This document shows positions 53,636 through 63,522 of a stretch of 64,000 nt of DNA, one piece after another (the stretch's first letter is position 1; each line of letters begins with the position of its first letter). Both the position numbers and the translations under genes were made by a program. The stretch is from Ignisphaera aggregans DSM 17230 (GTDB lineage Archaea; Thermoproteota; Thermoprotei_A; Sulfolobales; Ignisphaeraceae): positions 124,001 to 188,000 of the forward strand of contig CP002098.1 in assembly GCA_000145985.1 (NCBI GenBank), written 5' to 3'. The notes below the pieces were generated by a model that worked only from the letters and a program-made list of their open reading frames with translations, did no database searches and had not been told where the DNA came from.

Positions 53636-54037
53636 GTATGGTTAAGTAAGAGAGAATTGGCATACTATATAGTCTTAAAAAGAGTATTTGGATATAATCA
53701 ATTTAATTTAGGCGAAGCACTAGATATTCTTAAGTATCTAGGCTCTAAAAGAATAGCTAGAAAAATTATCAGAAGATTAGCCAAAAGAGGCTTTATACAA
53801 AAGATTAATGAAGTTAATTATAGGGTTATGGAGTTAGAGCCAGCACTCATTAATATATTATCTAGATATATATTTAATAGAATGTATAAAAGCATGAGGT
53901 CACAGAATACTCCTATAAAAATAATAGAAAAAGAATTAAGGATAATTGTACATGGCAACTGTATGGATAGAAATCTAGAGGTGCTTGGTAGAAGTCTAAG
54001 CGATATTATGTATATTGAGTGTAAAGAAAACCATTAA
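53633..54037 (+). CDS. Winged-helix DNA-binding-like protein
   Basis: The 134-residue protein has an N-terminal winged-helix pattern (KRELAYYIVLKRVFG, LDILKYLGSKRIARKIIRRL, AKRGFIQKINEVNYRVME), which suggests DNA binding, and a C-terminal half of unknown fold ending in IMYIECKENH. The family is not recognised. The start is TTG 53633 immediately after a stop codon, and this codon touches box D of the C/D RNA; a TTG at 53657 is a possible later start. Confidence 0.6.
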   Translation: MVWLSKRELAYYIVLKRVFGYNQFNLGEALDILKYLGSKRIARKIIRRLAKRGFIQKINEVNYRVMELEPALINILSRYIFNRMYKSMRSQNTPIKIIEKELRIIVHGNCMDRNLEVLGRSLSDIMYIECKENH

Positions 54038-54075
54038 AAAACATTATGTATATGTATACTTAATATTTTTGTTCT

Positions 54076-54369
54076 TTAGTCCTTCTTTGATACTACTATT
54101 TCGATTGTGGATACTCTGCTTTGTCTTCCATCACTGCTGGTTATAGACTGGCTTCCTATAGTTATATTCTTTACTTCTACCTTTCCTGGTAGGAATCTAT
54201 TTCTTACTATTTCTATGGCATCTACAGCTTTGCTAATGGCTCTTCCTCTTGCTTTGACAACGATTTCTCCAACTCCTTGGTTTAATAGTGTTAATATAGC
54301 TAATACATAGTTCATAACTGGTTTTTTACCTACGAGTACAGTATTTGCTGCTGTTGGTGTTTGCGCCAT
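54076..54369 (-). CDS. alba: DNA/RNA-binding protein Alba (paralogue 1)
   Basis: Alba is a dimeric chromatin protein. The 97-residue protein has the core [20 protein letters not shown] with the acetylatable Lys pair (KK), [19 protein letters not shown] and [18 protein letters not shown]. It is divergent from reverse gyrase across a 237-bp gap; AAACTTTTATTC at about 54420 is a likely TATA box of alba. Confidence 0.96.
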   Translation of the reverse strand: MAQTPTAANTVLVGKKPVMNYVLAILTLLNQGVGEIVVKARGRAISKAVDAIEIVRNRFLPGKVEVKNITIGSQSITSSDGRQSRVSTIEIVVSKKD

Positions 54370-54606
54370 TTTGTTAGACCCCGAGATTTTTCTGCAATTA
54401 TCGTTAGATATTGCTCTGGAATAAAAGTTTATTGTCTGTCTTTAGAATGCGGTAAATATATATACTAATTGAATTAGCTAGCATAATATTGTTAAGTAAT
54501 TACTGAATATGGTAAAGGCTATGGTATTTATTTTGAATAGTTCAATGGGGCTCAGAGCTTTTGAAAAACTGTATTCTACATAAGATATTCAATAGGTATA
54601 TAGAAA

Positions 54607-57600
54607 TTGACTTTAGCGATATATAGACATGGCTGTCCCTATTGTGGGAGCAGCATCTACGTAGGAGAGGATTCATGGAGTTGTGAAAACTGTGAAATGA
54701 TTAATAGGTTTAGACATGGTAATAGCTATGTAGATGTATGGTTTAAAGAAATTAGAGACTTCATTGAATTCTTTAGAATGGCTACAGGATTTAGTCCTTG
54801 GTCTCTTCAGACATACTGGATTAAGAGACTGTTATCAGGGGAATCATTTGCTATGGTGGCTCCTACAGGTATAGGTAAATCAACATTATTAGGAGTATAT
54901 GCACTATATAGGGCTTACTTCTATAGATCTAAAATTTACATCATAACACCCACAAGAGAAATTGCAAAGCAGTTCTATAGTAAAATATCTGAATATCTAA
55001 GGACCATTTCAAAGAATTTTCATGGCGCTGATAAACTTAGGATAATCTTCTACGACTCTTCATCCAAGAATCATAAAGACATACTTAAGTTGATTAATGA
55101 AAATATGTTTGATATTTTAATAACATCATCATCATTTTTATCGAGGCACCATGTAATTGTGGATAGTAGTAAAATAGATATAGTTATTGCTGATGATCTT
55201 GATTCTATTATGAGAAATTCTAAGAGTGTTGATAGGGTTCTAAAGATATTGGGATTCGATGAAAAGATAGTTAATTTGGCTATGGAATTAGTTAAACTTA
55301 AGCAGAGTTTCTATGTAGCTAAGTTGGCTAAATCTCAAGAGAGTGTCGAGAATATAAGACGGAAAATAATTGAGATGGAAGCAATATTAAAGAACGAGGT
55401 AGCCAAGAGAAATACACAATTAGTTGTAGCATCAGCAACTGGTAGGAGTGCTGGAATGAAAGCATTAATTCTAAAGGAGCTTTTAGGATTTGATAGTGGT
55501 GCTATATTTGAATATTGGCGTAATATAGTTGATATATATTCACAAATAGATGATAAAATGATGATCTACATTAAAGAAATAATAGAGAAAATGAAAAGTG
55601 GAATTATCTTTGTTTCTAGTCCATATAAAGACTATATAGATGTTATTGTAAAGAAGTTAATGGACATGAATATAAAAGTTGCTGTAGTTAAGAGTGGTAA
55701 TAAGGCTGTGGATAAGTTTAGAAGAGGAGAGGTTGATGTATTGATAGGATCTTCATCCTATTATGGAATTCTTGTCAGGGGTCTAGATGAACCACAGAGA
55801 ATAAAATTCGTTATTTTTATAGGATTACCACAAATAATGAAGGAATTGTGGAATAGTTTAAGCAATATAAGATTATTGTATATGATTGCAAAATGTCTAA
55901 ATGAACAAGGAATTGATTTATCTAACGATATTAAGACACTTATAAATATTATCCAGAGTAGTTCTCCAGCTCAGCTAATACTATTATCTAAAGCTTTAAA
56001 TGGTCGTGAATATCCTAATGATCTAAGAGATAAGGTGGAGGAGCTTGCAAAAATAAGGGATAGGGTATATGAAGAAGCTAAGAAATTCTTAGATACTAAT
56101 GGAAAGCTCGTTATTAATAATTACGGAATTCTGGTTAAATTAGGACATAGATATGTCATTCTTAAGCCTGATCCATATACATATATTCAAGCGAGTGGAA
56201 GATGTTCTAGATTATTCAATGGAATTAAGACTTTTGGAGTTTCAATAGTATTTGAGAATTATAAAGAATTAATAGAGTTAATGGAGAAGAAGATGAAGAG
56301 ATTTGTCGATGGCTTTAGGTTTATTAATTTAAGCGATGCAGATATAGATGAATATGTGCTGAGGGCTGAAAGTACAAGATCCTTGAACTTTAGTGGAGAT
56401 GGTACTATTGATATAAGGAAAGGAATATCTACTGCTCTAATAATTGTTGAATCTCCAACTAAGGCAAAAACAATAGCCTCGATGTTTGGAAAGCCTGCGA
56501 AGAAGGTATATGGAAATGTTATAGTATATGAGTCTATTATACCCATATCTAGGGATAAGGTTTATGTATCTATGATAGTTGCAACCCTAGGTCATATCAC
56601 GGATTTGGTGACGGATGAGGGTTTATATGGTGTTCGTGTTAATAATGATAGATATATTCCTATATATGACTTTATAACTAAGTGTAGAAGATGTGGTGCT
56701 CAGATAGTTGGGATATATGATGAATGTCCATACTGTAATTCTATCGATGTACAGTCATCTAATACTATATATAATGTACTAAAGAAGTTGGCATTAGAGG
56801 TTGACAATATTTTTATTGCTACAGATCCTGATACAGAAGGTGAAAAAATAGCTTTTGATATCTATAATCTCCTATATCCTATAAATAAAAACTTGTTTAG
56901 AATAGAATTCAGAGAGATAACAAAGAATGCTGTTCTAGAGGCTCTCAAAAATCCTAGGAGAATAGATATTAAGAGAGTTAAGGCACAAATGACTAGGAGA
57001 ATCATAGATAGATGGATAGGATTTGAACTTAGTATGGTTCTTCAAGACAAATTTAATAAGCCTTGGCTTGGCGCTGGAAGAGTTCAATCGCCTGTATTAT
57101 TATGGGTTGCTAGGAGATATAAGGAATATATCGACTCTATTGGTTATATACTATATTGTGATTTATATGGATATAAAATAAAGATATATTTAGGAAATAA
57201 TGTGGATAGGAATTATGTAGAGAAAATAATGGATAGAATTTCTAATGAAGGATTAGAGGTTAAAGATGTAGAAATTATTGAAAGAACTATACAACCTCCA
57301 CCACCATTTACTACAGATTCACTACTTTATGAAGCTAGCAATAAATATGGATATAGTGCCTCAAAAATTATGGCAATTGCTCAATCATTATTTGAGCAGG
57401 GGTTGATAACTTATCATAGGACAGACTCAACACGGATATCGTCTCTAGGATTAAGTATAGCTCGTGAGGCACTTGCTAAGGAGAATCTTCTTGAATATTA
57501 TGTTCCTAGGCAGTGGAATGTTGAAAATAATGCTGAAGATGCTCATGAAGCCATTAGACCTACAAATCCTATAAATGCTGATGAACTTATAGAGCTTATT

Positions 57601-58293
57601 ATGAGAGGGGAACTAGGTATTATCACAAGAATTAGTGATGATCATTTAAAAATCTATGATCTTATATATAGGAGATTTTTAGCAAGTCAGATGAAACCTG
57701 CAAGGGTTCTAGTACTGAGGGCTAATATAGGAATAGATAAGTATTTTACTAATATTGAAGCTATCATAGATATAATTGAAAAAGGCTTTATGAGTATTTA
57801 TCCATTAAAGATATATCCAGATCTTAGAAATCTTGAGAAGACTACATTTATAAAGCCCAATAAGATTTTTGTAAAGAAAGGTTCAGCTATAGGATTATAT
57901 AGGGTTGCAGATCTAATAAGAATGCTAAAGGAGAAAGGTATTGGAAGACCAAGTACATATGCAAAGGCTATAGATAACAACATACGCCATGGATATATAA
58001 TCTTGAGTAAAAAAGTGAAAGCAACTATACCTACAAAACTAGGTAAAGAAATAAGTGAAATCATTGAACAAAGATATATTAATCTAGTTGGTGATAAAGT
58101 TACATATGAACTTGAACGTGAGATTGATTTAATTGAAAGAGGTTTAAGGGACATGAACTATGTATTAAATAGGGTTAGACAAGCTATAGACATCATCATC
58201 AATACAGAAGGTAATAATATTATTCAGTTATTTTCTGACACTGAAACAGTTAATATTAGTGATAATAGAGTAGAGCTTATATCCTCTGAATAG
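54607..58293 (+). CDS. rgy: Reverse gyrase
   Basis: Reverse gyrase introduces positive supercoils and is a hallmark of hyperthermophiles. The 1228-residue protein has an N-terminal zinc finger (Cys10, 13, 26, 29), helicase Walker A (APTGIGKST, near residue 85), motif II IVIADDLDS, a topoisomerase IA domain starting near residue 610 (ALIIVESPTKAKTIASMFG), a second zinc finger (CRRCGAQIVG, then CPYCNS, near residue 692) and the catalytic Tyr in LITYHRTDSTR near residue 936. The start is TTG 54607, and the gene overlaps the convergent alba paralogue by 17 bp. The protein is complete with no frameshift. Confidence 0.97.
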   Translation: MTLAIYRHGCPYCGSSIYVGEDSWSCENCEMINRFRHGNSYVDVWFKEIRDFIEFFRMATGFSPWSLQTYWIKRLLSGESFAMVAPTGIGKSTLLGVYALYRAYFYRSKIYIITPTREIAKQFYSKISEYLRTISKNFHGADKLRIIFYDSSSKNHKDILKLINENMFDILITSSSFLSRHHVIVDSSKIDIVIADDLDSIMRNSKSVDRVLKILGFDEKIVNLAMELVKLKQSFYVAKLAKSQESVENIRRKIIEMEAILKNEVAKRNTQLVVASATGRSAGMKALILKELLGFDSGAIFEYWRNIVDIYSQIDDKMMIYIKEIIEKMKSGIIFVSSPYKDYIDVIVKKLMDMNIKVAVVKSGNKAVDKFRRGEVDVLIGSSSYYGILVRGLDEPQRIKFVIFIGLPQIMKELWNSLSNIRLLYMIAKCLNEQGIDLSNDIKTLINIIQSSSPAQLILLSKALNGREYPNDLRDKVEELAKIRDRVYEEAKKFLDTNGKLVINNYGILVKLGHRYVILKPDPYTYIQASGRCSRLFNGIKTFGVSIVFENYKELIELMEKKMKRFVDGFRFINLSDADIDEYVLRAESTRSLNFSGDGTIDIRKGISTALIIVESPTKAKTIASMFGKPAKKVYGNVIVYESIIPISRDKVYVSMIVATLGHITDLVTDEGLYGVRVNNDRYIPIYDFITKCRRCGAQIVGIYDECPYCNSIDVQSSNTIYNVLKKLALEVDNIFIATDPDTEGEKIAFDIYNLLYPINKNLFRIEFREITKNAVLEALKNPRRIDIKRVKAQMTRRIIDRWIGFELSMVLQDKFNKPWLGAGRVQSPVLLWVARRYKEYIDSIGYILYCDLYGYKIKIYLGNNVDRNYVEKIMDRISNEGLEVKDVEIIERTIQPPPPFTTDSLLYEASNKYGYSASKIMAIAQSLFEQGLITYHRTDSTRISSLGLSIAREALAKENLLEYYVPRQWNVENNAEDAHEAIRPTNPINADELIELIMRGELGIITRISDDHLKIYDLIYRRFLASQMKPARVLVLRANIGIDKYFTNIEAIIDIIEKGFMSIYPLKIYPDLRNLEKTTFIKPNKIFVKKGSAIGLYRVADLIRMLKEKGIGRPSTYAKAIDNNIRHGYIILSKKVKATIPTKLGKEISEIIEQRYINLVGDKVTYELEREIDLIERGLRDMNYVLNRVRQAIDIIINTEGNNIIQLFSDTETVNISDNRVELISSE

Positions 58294-58549
58294 TTATTTT
58301 AATATAGGAGACTCTTCGATTACGAATCAACATACTACCTATTTCAACATTCTTAATCGATATTCTATCGCCTAGTCTACTACTTAACATATTGTATAGA
58401 TTTACTGCTCTATATATATGTCTCCCCCTTCCTAGAATCTCTATTACATCACTTTCCCTATTAAGACTAACTATAGATTCTAGTAGATAATCCCTTAAAG
58501 GTCTATTACCCAAGATTATCGTTTTAGGAGCCTTTGGCTGTGAGCTCAT
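58277..58549 (-). CDS. alba: Alba-family DNA/RNA-binding protein (paralogue 2)
   Basis: This 90-residue paralogue keeps the Alba layout (KTIILGNRPLRDYLLESIVS, RGRHIYRAVNLYNMLSSRL, IKNVEIGSMLI), but the Lys pair of paralogue 1 is replaced by Asn-Arg. Crenarchaeal Alba2 proteins form heterodimers with Alba1, and this gene probably encodes such a partner. Its 3' end overlaps the end of reverse gyrase by 17 bp. Confidence 0.92.
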   Translation of the reverse strand: MSSQPKAPKTIILGNRPLRDYLLESIVSLNRESDVIEILGRGRHIYRAVNLYNMLSSRLGDRISIKNVEIGSMLIRNRRVSYIKITIQRI

Positions 58550-58881
58550 TTTTGTTACCCTATCCTATAAAACTAATTAAGTATATTTTTAAGTGATTAT
58601 AAGATTTTAGTACTATTTTCGCAACAATCATCGATCTCTTCAACTACTAATCTTAAGGCTGTTTCTGAAGTGTTGAAAAATTTAAATACTTTAAATAGTT
58701 CTTAGCTACTTGATTGATGATATAATATATGGCATGTGGATCTCCCTATCTTATGTTTCACTATTGCTGAAGATTCAGGGGAGATGATATCAAATCAGAT
58801 GAGAAGTACATGGCTTTACATTGATGGAGCTTCATGAGGTATGGATAAAGTTAATAATTTTGTGATAGGGGTAATCCGAAT

Positions 58882-58945
58882 CACGGAATTAGGAATATAT
58901 TTATGAGTATCTAGGAATATTGTGGTCTAGGAACGCTATAAAGAT
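58882..58945 (+). repeat. Degenerate copy of the TnpB-flanking element
   Basis: CACGGAATTAGGAATAT, CTAGGAA, then GTGGTCTAGGAACGCT match the order and much of the sequence at 11822-11878, but the perfect 11-bp stem of that copy is largely lost. The rest of the 455-bp gap 58550-59004 shows only an inverted repeat ATCTCCC/GGGAGAT at about 58750-58787 and no gene. Confidence 0.6.
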
Positions 58946-59004
58946 ATAATACTGAGGAAATAGAGTATATCTCTAAATCTATATAGCTGTGGTGTGATGA
59001 ATTT

Positions 59005-59589
59005 ATGGATAAGGGGTTCCTAGTATTATCATGGAATGATATTGTAGATCTCTCATTAGAATTAGCAAGAAAAATTATGTTATCAAAATATGTACCAGAT
59101 GCCATTGTAGCTATATTGCGTGGTGGATATATTGTTGCAAAACTTGTTAGTGATTATCTTGGTATTGAGCACATATCTACACTAGAAATAAAGTTTTATA
59201 AGGGTATAGGTGAAAAGGCAGAGAGACCCATTGTTATAAGTCCTATTGTTCATGATTTAAGAGGTAAAAAAGTGCTAATAGTAGATGATGTAGCAGATAG
59301 TGGTAGAACGCTACAGGTTGCAATAGATATTGTCAGACTTCATGGAGCAAAAGATGTTAGAACAGCAACACTATACTTAAAACCGTGGTCTATAACTATG
59401 CCGGATTATTATGTAGCTGATACAAAAAGCTGGATAGTCTTTCCATGGGAGGTTGGAGAAATACTTAGGGAACTCAAAGGCAGATATGGCTCATTAGAAG
59501 AAGCTTTAAAACAGCTTGAATTAGAAAAATACTATCAGACCAACATATTAGAGAAGCTATTAAAGATACTGGAAGCAAAGTATACATAA
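59005..59589 (+). CDS. Phosphoribosyltransferase (paralogue without winged helix)
   Basis: The 194-residue protein has the PRPP loop KVLIVDDVADSGRTLQ and the IVAILRGGYIVAKLVSDYLG segment of type I phosphoribosyltransferases. It is related to the longer protein at 4745 over the catalytic part. A hypoxanthine/guanine/xanthine salvage enzyme is likely; the substrate cannot be read. The following tRNA-Glu is on the same strand. Confidence 0.85.
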   Translation: MDKGFLVLSWNDIVDLSLELARKIMLSKYVPDAIVAILRGGYIVAKLVSDYLGIEHISTLEIKFYKGIGEKAERPIVISPIVHDLRGKKVLIVDDVADSGRTLQVAIDIVRLHGAKDVRTATLYLKPWSITMPDYYVADTKSWIVFPWEVGEILRELKGRYGSLEEALKQLELEKYYQTNILEKLLKILEAKYT

Positions 59590-59625
59590 GCTTAAAAGAT
59601 ATTCAAACAAAACATCTACATCAGC

Positions 59626-59703
59626 GCCGCGGTAGTATAGCCCGGTCAAGTATGCGGGCCTTTCGAGCCCGTGACCCGGGTTCAAATCCCGGCCGCGGCA
59701 CCA
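59626..59703 (+). tRNA. tRNA-Glu (anticodon UUC)
   Basis: The acceptor stem pairs GCCGCGG with CCGCGGC, with discriminator A and an encoded CCA. The anticodon stem CGGGC/GCCCG closes CTTTCGA, giving anticodon UUC. The T arm contains GGGTTCAAATCCC. A TTAAAAGA box about 30 bp upstream is a likely promoter. No intron is seen. Confidence 0.95.
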
Positions 59704-59908
59704 CCTCCCTATTTCTATGATTATCGAGGTTGTCAATGCCAACTTTGTAAACCATTTTCGTTGAATAGACCATTTCTAGAATGTTGCAAATAGATACTTT
59801 GAACGGTTCTTAATTGTTTGGGTATTGATGTAGTTTTATGTATTGGTTGCTATTGTTAGTTATGTTGTAAGGGTTTGAAATCATTTATAGAACTCAGATG
59901 AGAGTTTC

Positions 59909-60121
59909 ATGACGTTGAGCTCAACAGAGCTTCGTGAGATGAGGGTGAAGCTAATGAATTTACATCGAGGACTTGATCAGATCACGAAGTATCATGATCC
60001 GAGATATGCTAGGAACTTGCAATGCTTACTGAATACTTCATCTATAGATCAGAGGAAGAAGATTCTGGAAAAATTATTAAAAAGAAAATTAAGTCTAAAA
60101 TGTATCGAATTTTGTCCTTAG
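59909..60121 (+). CDS. Small hypothetical protein, 70 residues
   Basis: The protein is basic and mostly helical (STELREMRVKLMNLHRG, then DQRKKILEKLLKRKL) with two Cys near its end. It is not recognised. The frame ends right at the end of the convergent ABC permease gene. The 205-bp gap before it, after tRNA-Glu, shows no other gene. Confidence 0.45.
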   Translation: MTLSSTELREMRVKLMNLHRGLDQITKYHDPRYARNLQCLLNTSSIDQRKKILEKLLKRKLSLKCIEFCP

Positions 60122-60889
60122 TTAAAAGCTCATAGCCACATCATATATATTAACTTCACGTATTCTCTTTACTAACAATATTGAAAGAATTAATAGGATT
60201 ATCGATGATGTTAATATTACTGTTACTAAGATTGGCAAACTTAAAGTAGAGGGCATAGGAACAATGTAAATATATTTCTCACCTCCTAGGGAGTATGCCA
60301 ACAACATCATTATAGCAGTAATAGGATTATAGGAACTTATGTCAGCAGGGGTTAGAAGGGATACAAAGTAGATGATCATGGGTAACATTGGTATAAAGTT
60401 GGCAATCTTTGCCGTCGCCGTCCTACCAACCATAATTAAACCAAGAGCTACTCCAAATGTTGCCATAAATAGCGATGATAATATTATTGCTGAAATAACT
60501 AGACCAATATCTACCATCGGCACAGTTTTATTAGCCGTGTAGTATATGAGGATAGTTATAATTAAGAATAGAGATGAAAATATAATTTGACTAATCATAC
60601 CAGTTGCAACCAGAACTAAAATCAATTTGATTGGGCTAATGCCTGCATGTCTTATCAGATAGTTGAAAGCTGCAGAACCTACAACAATTGACCTCGACAA
60701 CCCTCCTGCTATAGCGAAGGTAAACATTAAGTATGTCATAGAGAACCATCCGGGCAGAGGAAATTTACTAAAATATGCACCTATGAGACTGAAAAAACCT
60801 GCGAAAAAAGCTAATCCAGCATACATAGCAGGTGAGAGCAGATATGATTTGAGAAGCGAAGCAAAATACAGAGTTAATGCACTCCTCAT
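60122..60889 (-). CDS. ABC-2 type exporter permease
   Basis: The 255-residue protein has six hydrophobic segments with a short cytoplasmic N-terminus, the layout of ABC-2 permeases. It is 2 bp downstream of the ATPase gene on the same strand and should form an exporter with it. The cargo cannot be inferred. Confidence 0.78.
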   Translation of the reverse strand: MRSALTLYFASLLKSYLLSPAMYAGLAFFAGFFSLIGAYFSKFPLPGWFSMTYLMFTFAIAGGLSRSIVVGSAAFNYLIRHAGISPIKLILVLVATGMISQIIFSSLFLIITILIYYTANKTVPMVDIGLVISAIILSSLFMATFGVALGLIMVGRTATAKIANFIPMLPMIIYFVSLLTPADISSYNPITAIMMLLAYSLGGEKYIYIVPMPSTLSLPILVTVILTSSIILLILSILLVKRIREVNIYDVAMSF

Positions 60890-60891
60890 AC

Positions 60892-61680
60892 TCAGAACCC
60901 TAGTCTACTCCTACTATATAGTTGTGCTAAATCGCTGACCTCACGTAACGGTATACCCTTCCCTTTTCCATCTTTTATTAACGAGTACTCCTCTCCATGC
61001 ATTCGAAAAACTAAAACAGCATCAGGATCACGACCCAGTACAACCTCGATCTTGAATACCTCTTGCGATTTTACGGAACCGTATAGAGAGCCTTCGAACA
61101 TGAAGAATAGATCCCAGTCTATAAACTCTTTAAGTAAATAGATGCTATGTAACGTGAGTATAATTTGTTTACGTTTAGAAGCTTTGTGAATTTCCTCCGC
61201 AAGTTTTCTAACAAGCCATGGATCAAGATCTTCAAACGGTTCATCAAGTAGCGTAACTTTTGTGTCTGCGTATAATGCTAAAACTGTAGTAACCCACTTC
61301 TTCTCGCCTGCAGATAGTTTCCAAAACTCTTTAGCTTTAGGTTTAATGTATGATAAAAGCTGTTGTACATCTTGATAATTACAGTTAAATGCATTGCAAT
61401 ATATCTTAACTAGATCGTCTAAATATGTTCCAGGTAATACATATGCGGATTCGATGTTTGTTGACATTAACCTAGGTACACTATTCTTAATCATATCTAC
61501 ACCATTAACCTCTATTAAACCATGGAGAGGTTTGTAAAGTCCTACAATAGTTTTTATTAGTGTTGTCTTACCAGAACCATTTGGACCAAGGATTATCGAG
61601 TTATTACTAAAAATAACAGAGGATATTGATAAAACTTTTCTATTATTAAAAATCACTGTAATATCCTTAAGCTTAATCAT
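60892..61680 (-). CDS. ABC transporter ATP-binding protein
   Basis: The ATPase has Walker A (LGPNGSGKTTLIK), a divergent signature loop (WKLSAGEKKWVTT), Walker B (KVTLLDEPFEDLDP) and the switch His in LTLHS. The protein is about 262 residues from ATG 61680; a TTG at 61701 would add seven. It pairs with the permease gene that follows. Confidence 0.9.
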   Translation of the reverse strand: MIKLKDITVIFNNRKVLSISSVIFSNNSIILGPNGSGKTTLIKTIVGLYKPLHGLIEVNGVDMIKNSVPRLMSTNIESAYVLPGTYLDDLVKIYCNAFNCNYQDVQQLLSYIKPKAKEFWKLSAGEKKWVTTVLALYADTKVTLLDEPFEDLDPWLVRKLAEEIHKASKRKQIILTLHSIYLLKEFIDWDLFFMFEGSLYGSVKSQEVFKIEVVLGRDPDAVLVFRMHGEEYSLIKDGKGKGIPLREVSDLAQLYSRSRLGF

Positions 61681-61772
61681 ATTCACAGCACACTTCTGCA
61701 ATACCTATTAGCATACCTAACTTAATATTTTTCTATTTCGTCTAAGAGACCTCTATACATGCTAATGAAGTT

Positions 61773-62903
61773 TCATATCAATAGCTCATATATTGGCAAA
61801 ACTCTGCCATTGATTATCATTATCGTTATTGGTGATGACAATACTAAATCAATAATATGGTTATATCTGTCTACCGCTTCTCTGTGGGTCATAGAAACAA
61901 ATTTTTCCTTAAGTATGTCAATGTCTACCATAACTATATCTGGTCTACGTCCCAATTCAATGATATTTTCACCAAATCCCAATATCCTATAGTTTGTAGT
62001 TGAATACATGTCTAATAACATGTGTATTGCTATCTTGAGATCTCTATAGCTATTTTTATATAGAGCTAGGGTTGTTATAATAGCTGTTTCTATATTGATG
62101 TCCCACAGATTTTCTATTGTGTCTAAGCCAAAACCTATCAAGATATTGTTACTAGGAACAGTAACTATAGGTGGTAGACCTCGAGACCTTAGAAAAGCGT
62201 CTTTATATGGACATATAACTACTCTTGACTTGTTGCTGTTAAGAATCTCTATTTCCCATGATGTAACCCAGTTTAGATGTAGTAAAACCATGTTTGATGT
62301 TAGGAGGGAGTGTTTAGCTAGATATTCTATGGGGAAAACACCTCTCGTTTTCTTGAACCTGAAAACATTATTGAGATCTTCAGATATGGGTATGTAGATA
62401 TCAATAGAGTTCTCTTTGCCAAATTCGATAATCTTTACAAAGGTGTTCTCGTCAATCTCTATTGATGGTATATTGATTATAGGTCTATATAGCTCATCCT
62501 GTGAGTACACATCAACAGAACTCAGATCACCATAAGTTTTAATTATAGGGCCTGTGGCTATCCTCATGCCGAGTTCTTTAGCTATCTTTGCAACAACCCT
62601 ATGGTTCTCTCCCATAAACTGTATTGCACCTACACCATGGGAGAGAAGCAACAGTAATACGATTCTATAATACTCCTCCACATTGTCAATATCCTTAGGT
62701 ATGTTTATATGTGTATGTGAACTTGCAAAAGCGGGAAACACTATTGATTTGCTACAATCTATTACTTCATCATCTTTATATTCTTTGCATATACCGAGAC
62801 ATACAATCTTATTTCCACTAAAAACAATATCGATATGTTCATATATTTTTATAGGATTGAATGATGTAACTACATATCTGCAATTCTTTAACAATATGTT
62901 CAC
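61773..62903 (-). CDS. Amidohydrolase-superfamily protein
   Basis: The 376-residue protein has the N-terminal beta sandwich and the HxH metal motif ASSHTHINI (residues 61-69), a later LLHLNW and an FGLDTIENLWD segment with the Asp of the active site, in the order of cytosine deaminase or SAH deaminase-type amidohydrolases. The usual His in the HAxE position is not clear, so metal binding may be altered. The substrate is unknown. It is divergent from the PUA gene. Confidence 0.7.
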   Translation of the reverse strand: MNILLKNCRYVVTSFNPIKIYEHIDIVFSGNKIVCLGICKEYKDDEVIDCSKSIVFPAFASSHTHINIPKDIDNVEEYYRIVLLLLLSHGVGAIQFMGENHRVVAKIAKELGMRIATGPIIKTYGDLSSVDVYSQDELYRPIINIPSIEIDENTFVKIIEFGKENSIDIYIPISEDLNNVFRFKKTRGVFPIEYLAKHSLLTSNMVLLHLNWVTSWEIEILNSNKSRVVICPYKDAFLRSRGLPPIVTVPSNNILIGFGLDTIENLWDINIETAIITTLALYKNSYRDLKIAIHMLLDMYSTTNYRILGFGENIIELGRRPDIVMVDIDILKEKFVSMTHREAVDRYNHIIDLVLSSPITIMIINGRVLPIYELLI

Positions 62904-62960
62904 AGTCTCACTAGAACTTATTTTTAATCTAGTTGCACATATAGATTTAGAGGATCTTAA

Positions 62961-63503
62961 ATGTCTAGCTCTATCAAACTTCAGTATCTATCAAAGAAAT
63001 CCATAAAGGAAATTCTAAATAGTGTTATATCAAGGAAGGAGATTAGCGAGAAATTCATAGAGTTTCTACAGAATGCCGAGGATGTGAAGATGGGATATAC
63101 AGAGGATTTTGAGATATATGTATTCGATGCTATTCCAGCACTATTTAGGGTAAAGGATTTCAAGATATATATCCCAACATTATACGCATTGAACTATTTT
63201 CTAAATACATACAAGATCCATATAGTCCCCTCAGTCGTTGTCGATCATGGTGCTATTGAACCTCTTAAACGTGGAGCAGATGTAATGATGCCAGGAATTA
63301 AGAAAATTAATCAAATGTTCAAAAAAGAAGATATTGTTGGAGTATTAGAACCTCAGGAAAAATATTTCATTGTTGTTGGTATAGCATTAATTGATTCAAA
63401 TAATATTGTTATTGGTGGTAAGGGAAAATGTATTGCTAATATCTCTAGACTCGATGATAAGATATGGAGAGCATCACTACAATTAGCAAAAAGTCTAGGT
63501 TGA
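62961..63503 (+). CDS. PUA-domain RNA-binding protein
   Basis: The C-terminal half is a PUA domain: PSVVVDHGAIEPLKRGADVM, then MPGI, then VGVLEPQEKYFIVVGIALID. The N-terminal half is an alpha-beta domain like that of archaeal MCT-1/Tma20-related proteins. Such proteins bind structured RNA, possibly tRNA or the ribosome. The 180-residue length matches this group. No catalytic domain is seen. Confidence 0.8.
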   Translation: MSSSIKLQYLSKKSIKEILNSVISRKEISEKFIEFLQNAEDVKMGYTEDFEIYVFDAIPALFRVKDFKIYIPTLYALNYFLNTYKIHIVPSVVVDHGAIEPLKRGADVMMPGIKKINQMFKKEDIVGVLEPQEKYFIVVGIALIDSNNIVIGGKGKCIANISRLDDKIWRASLQLAKSLG

Positions 63504-63522
63504 GAAAGACTCTTGTAAACAC

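Noticed and set aside
53578-53649. Possible 23-codon leader peptide (ATG at 53578 or 53581) before the winged-helix gene
   Set aside because: The ATGATGA repeats are better explained as boxes C and C' of a C/D RNA with matching D' and D boxes.
58700-58800. TTGATGA, CTGA and AGATGAT motifs that look like a C/D RNA
   Set aside because: The spacing between C-like and D-like boxes is about 40 nt, too long for a guide, and the C boxes deviate from consensus.
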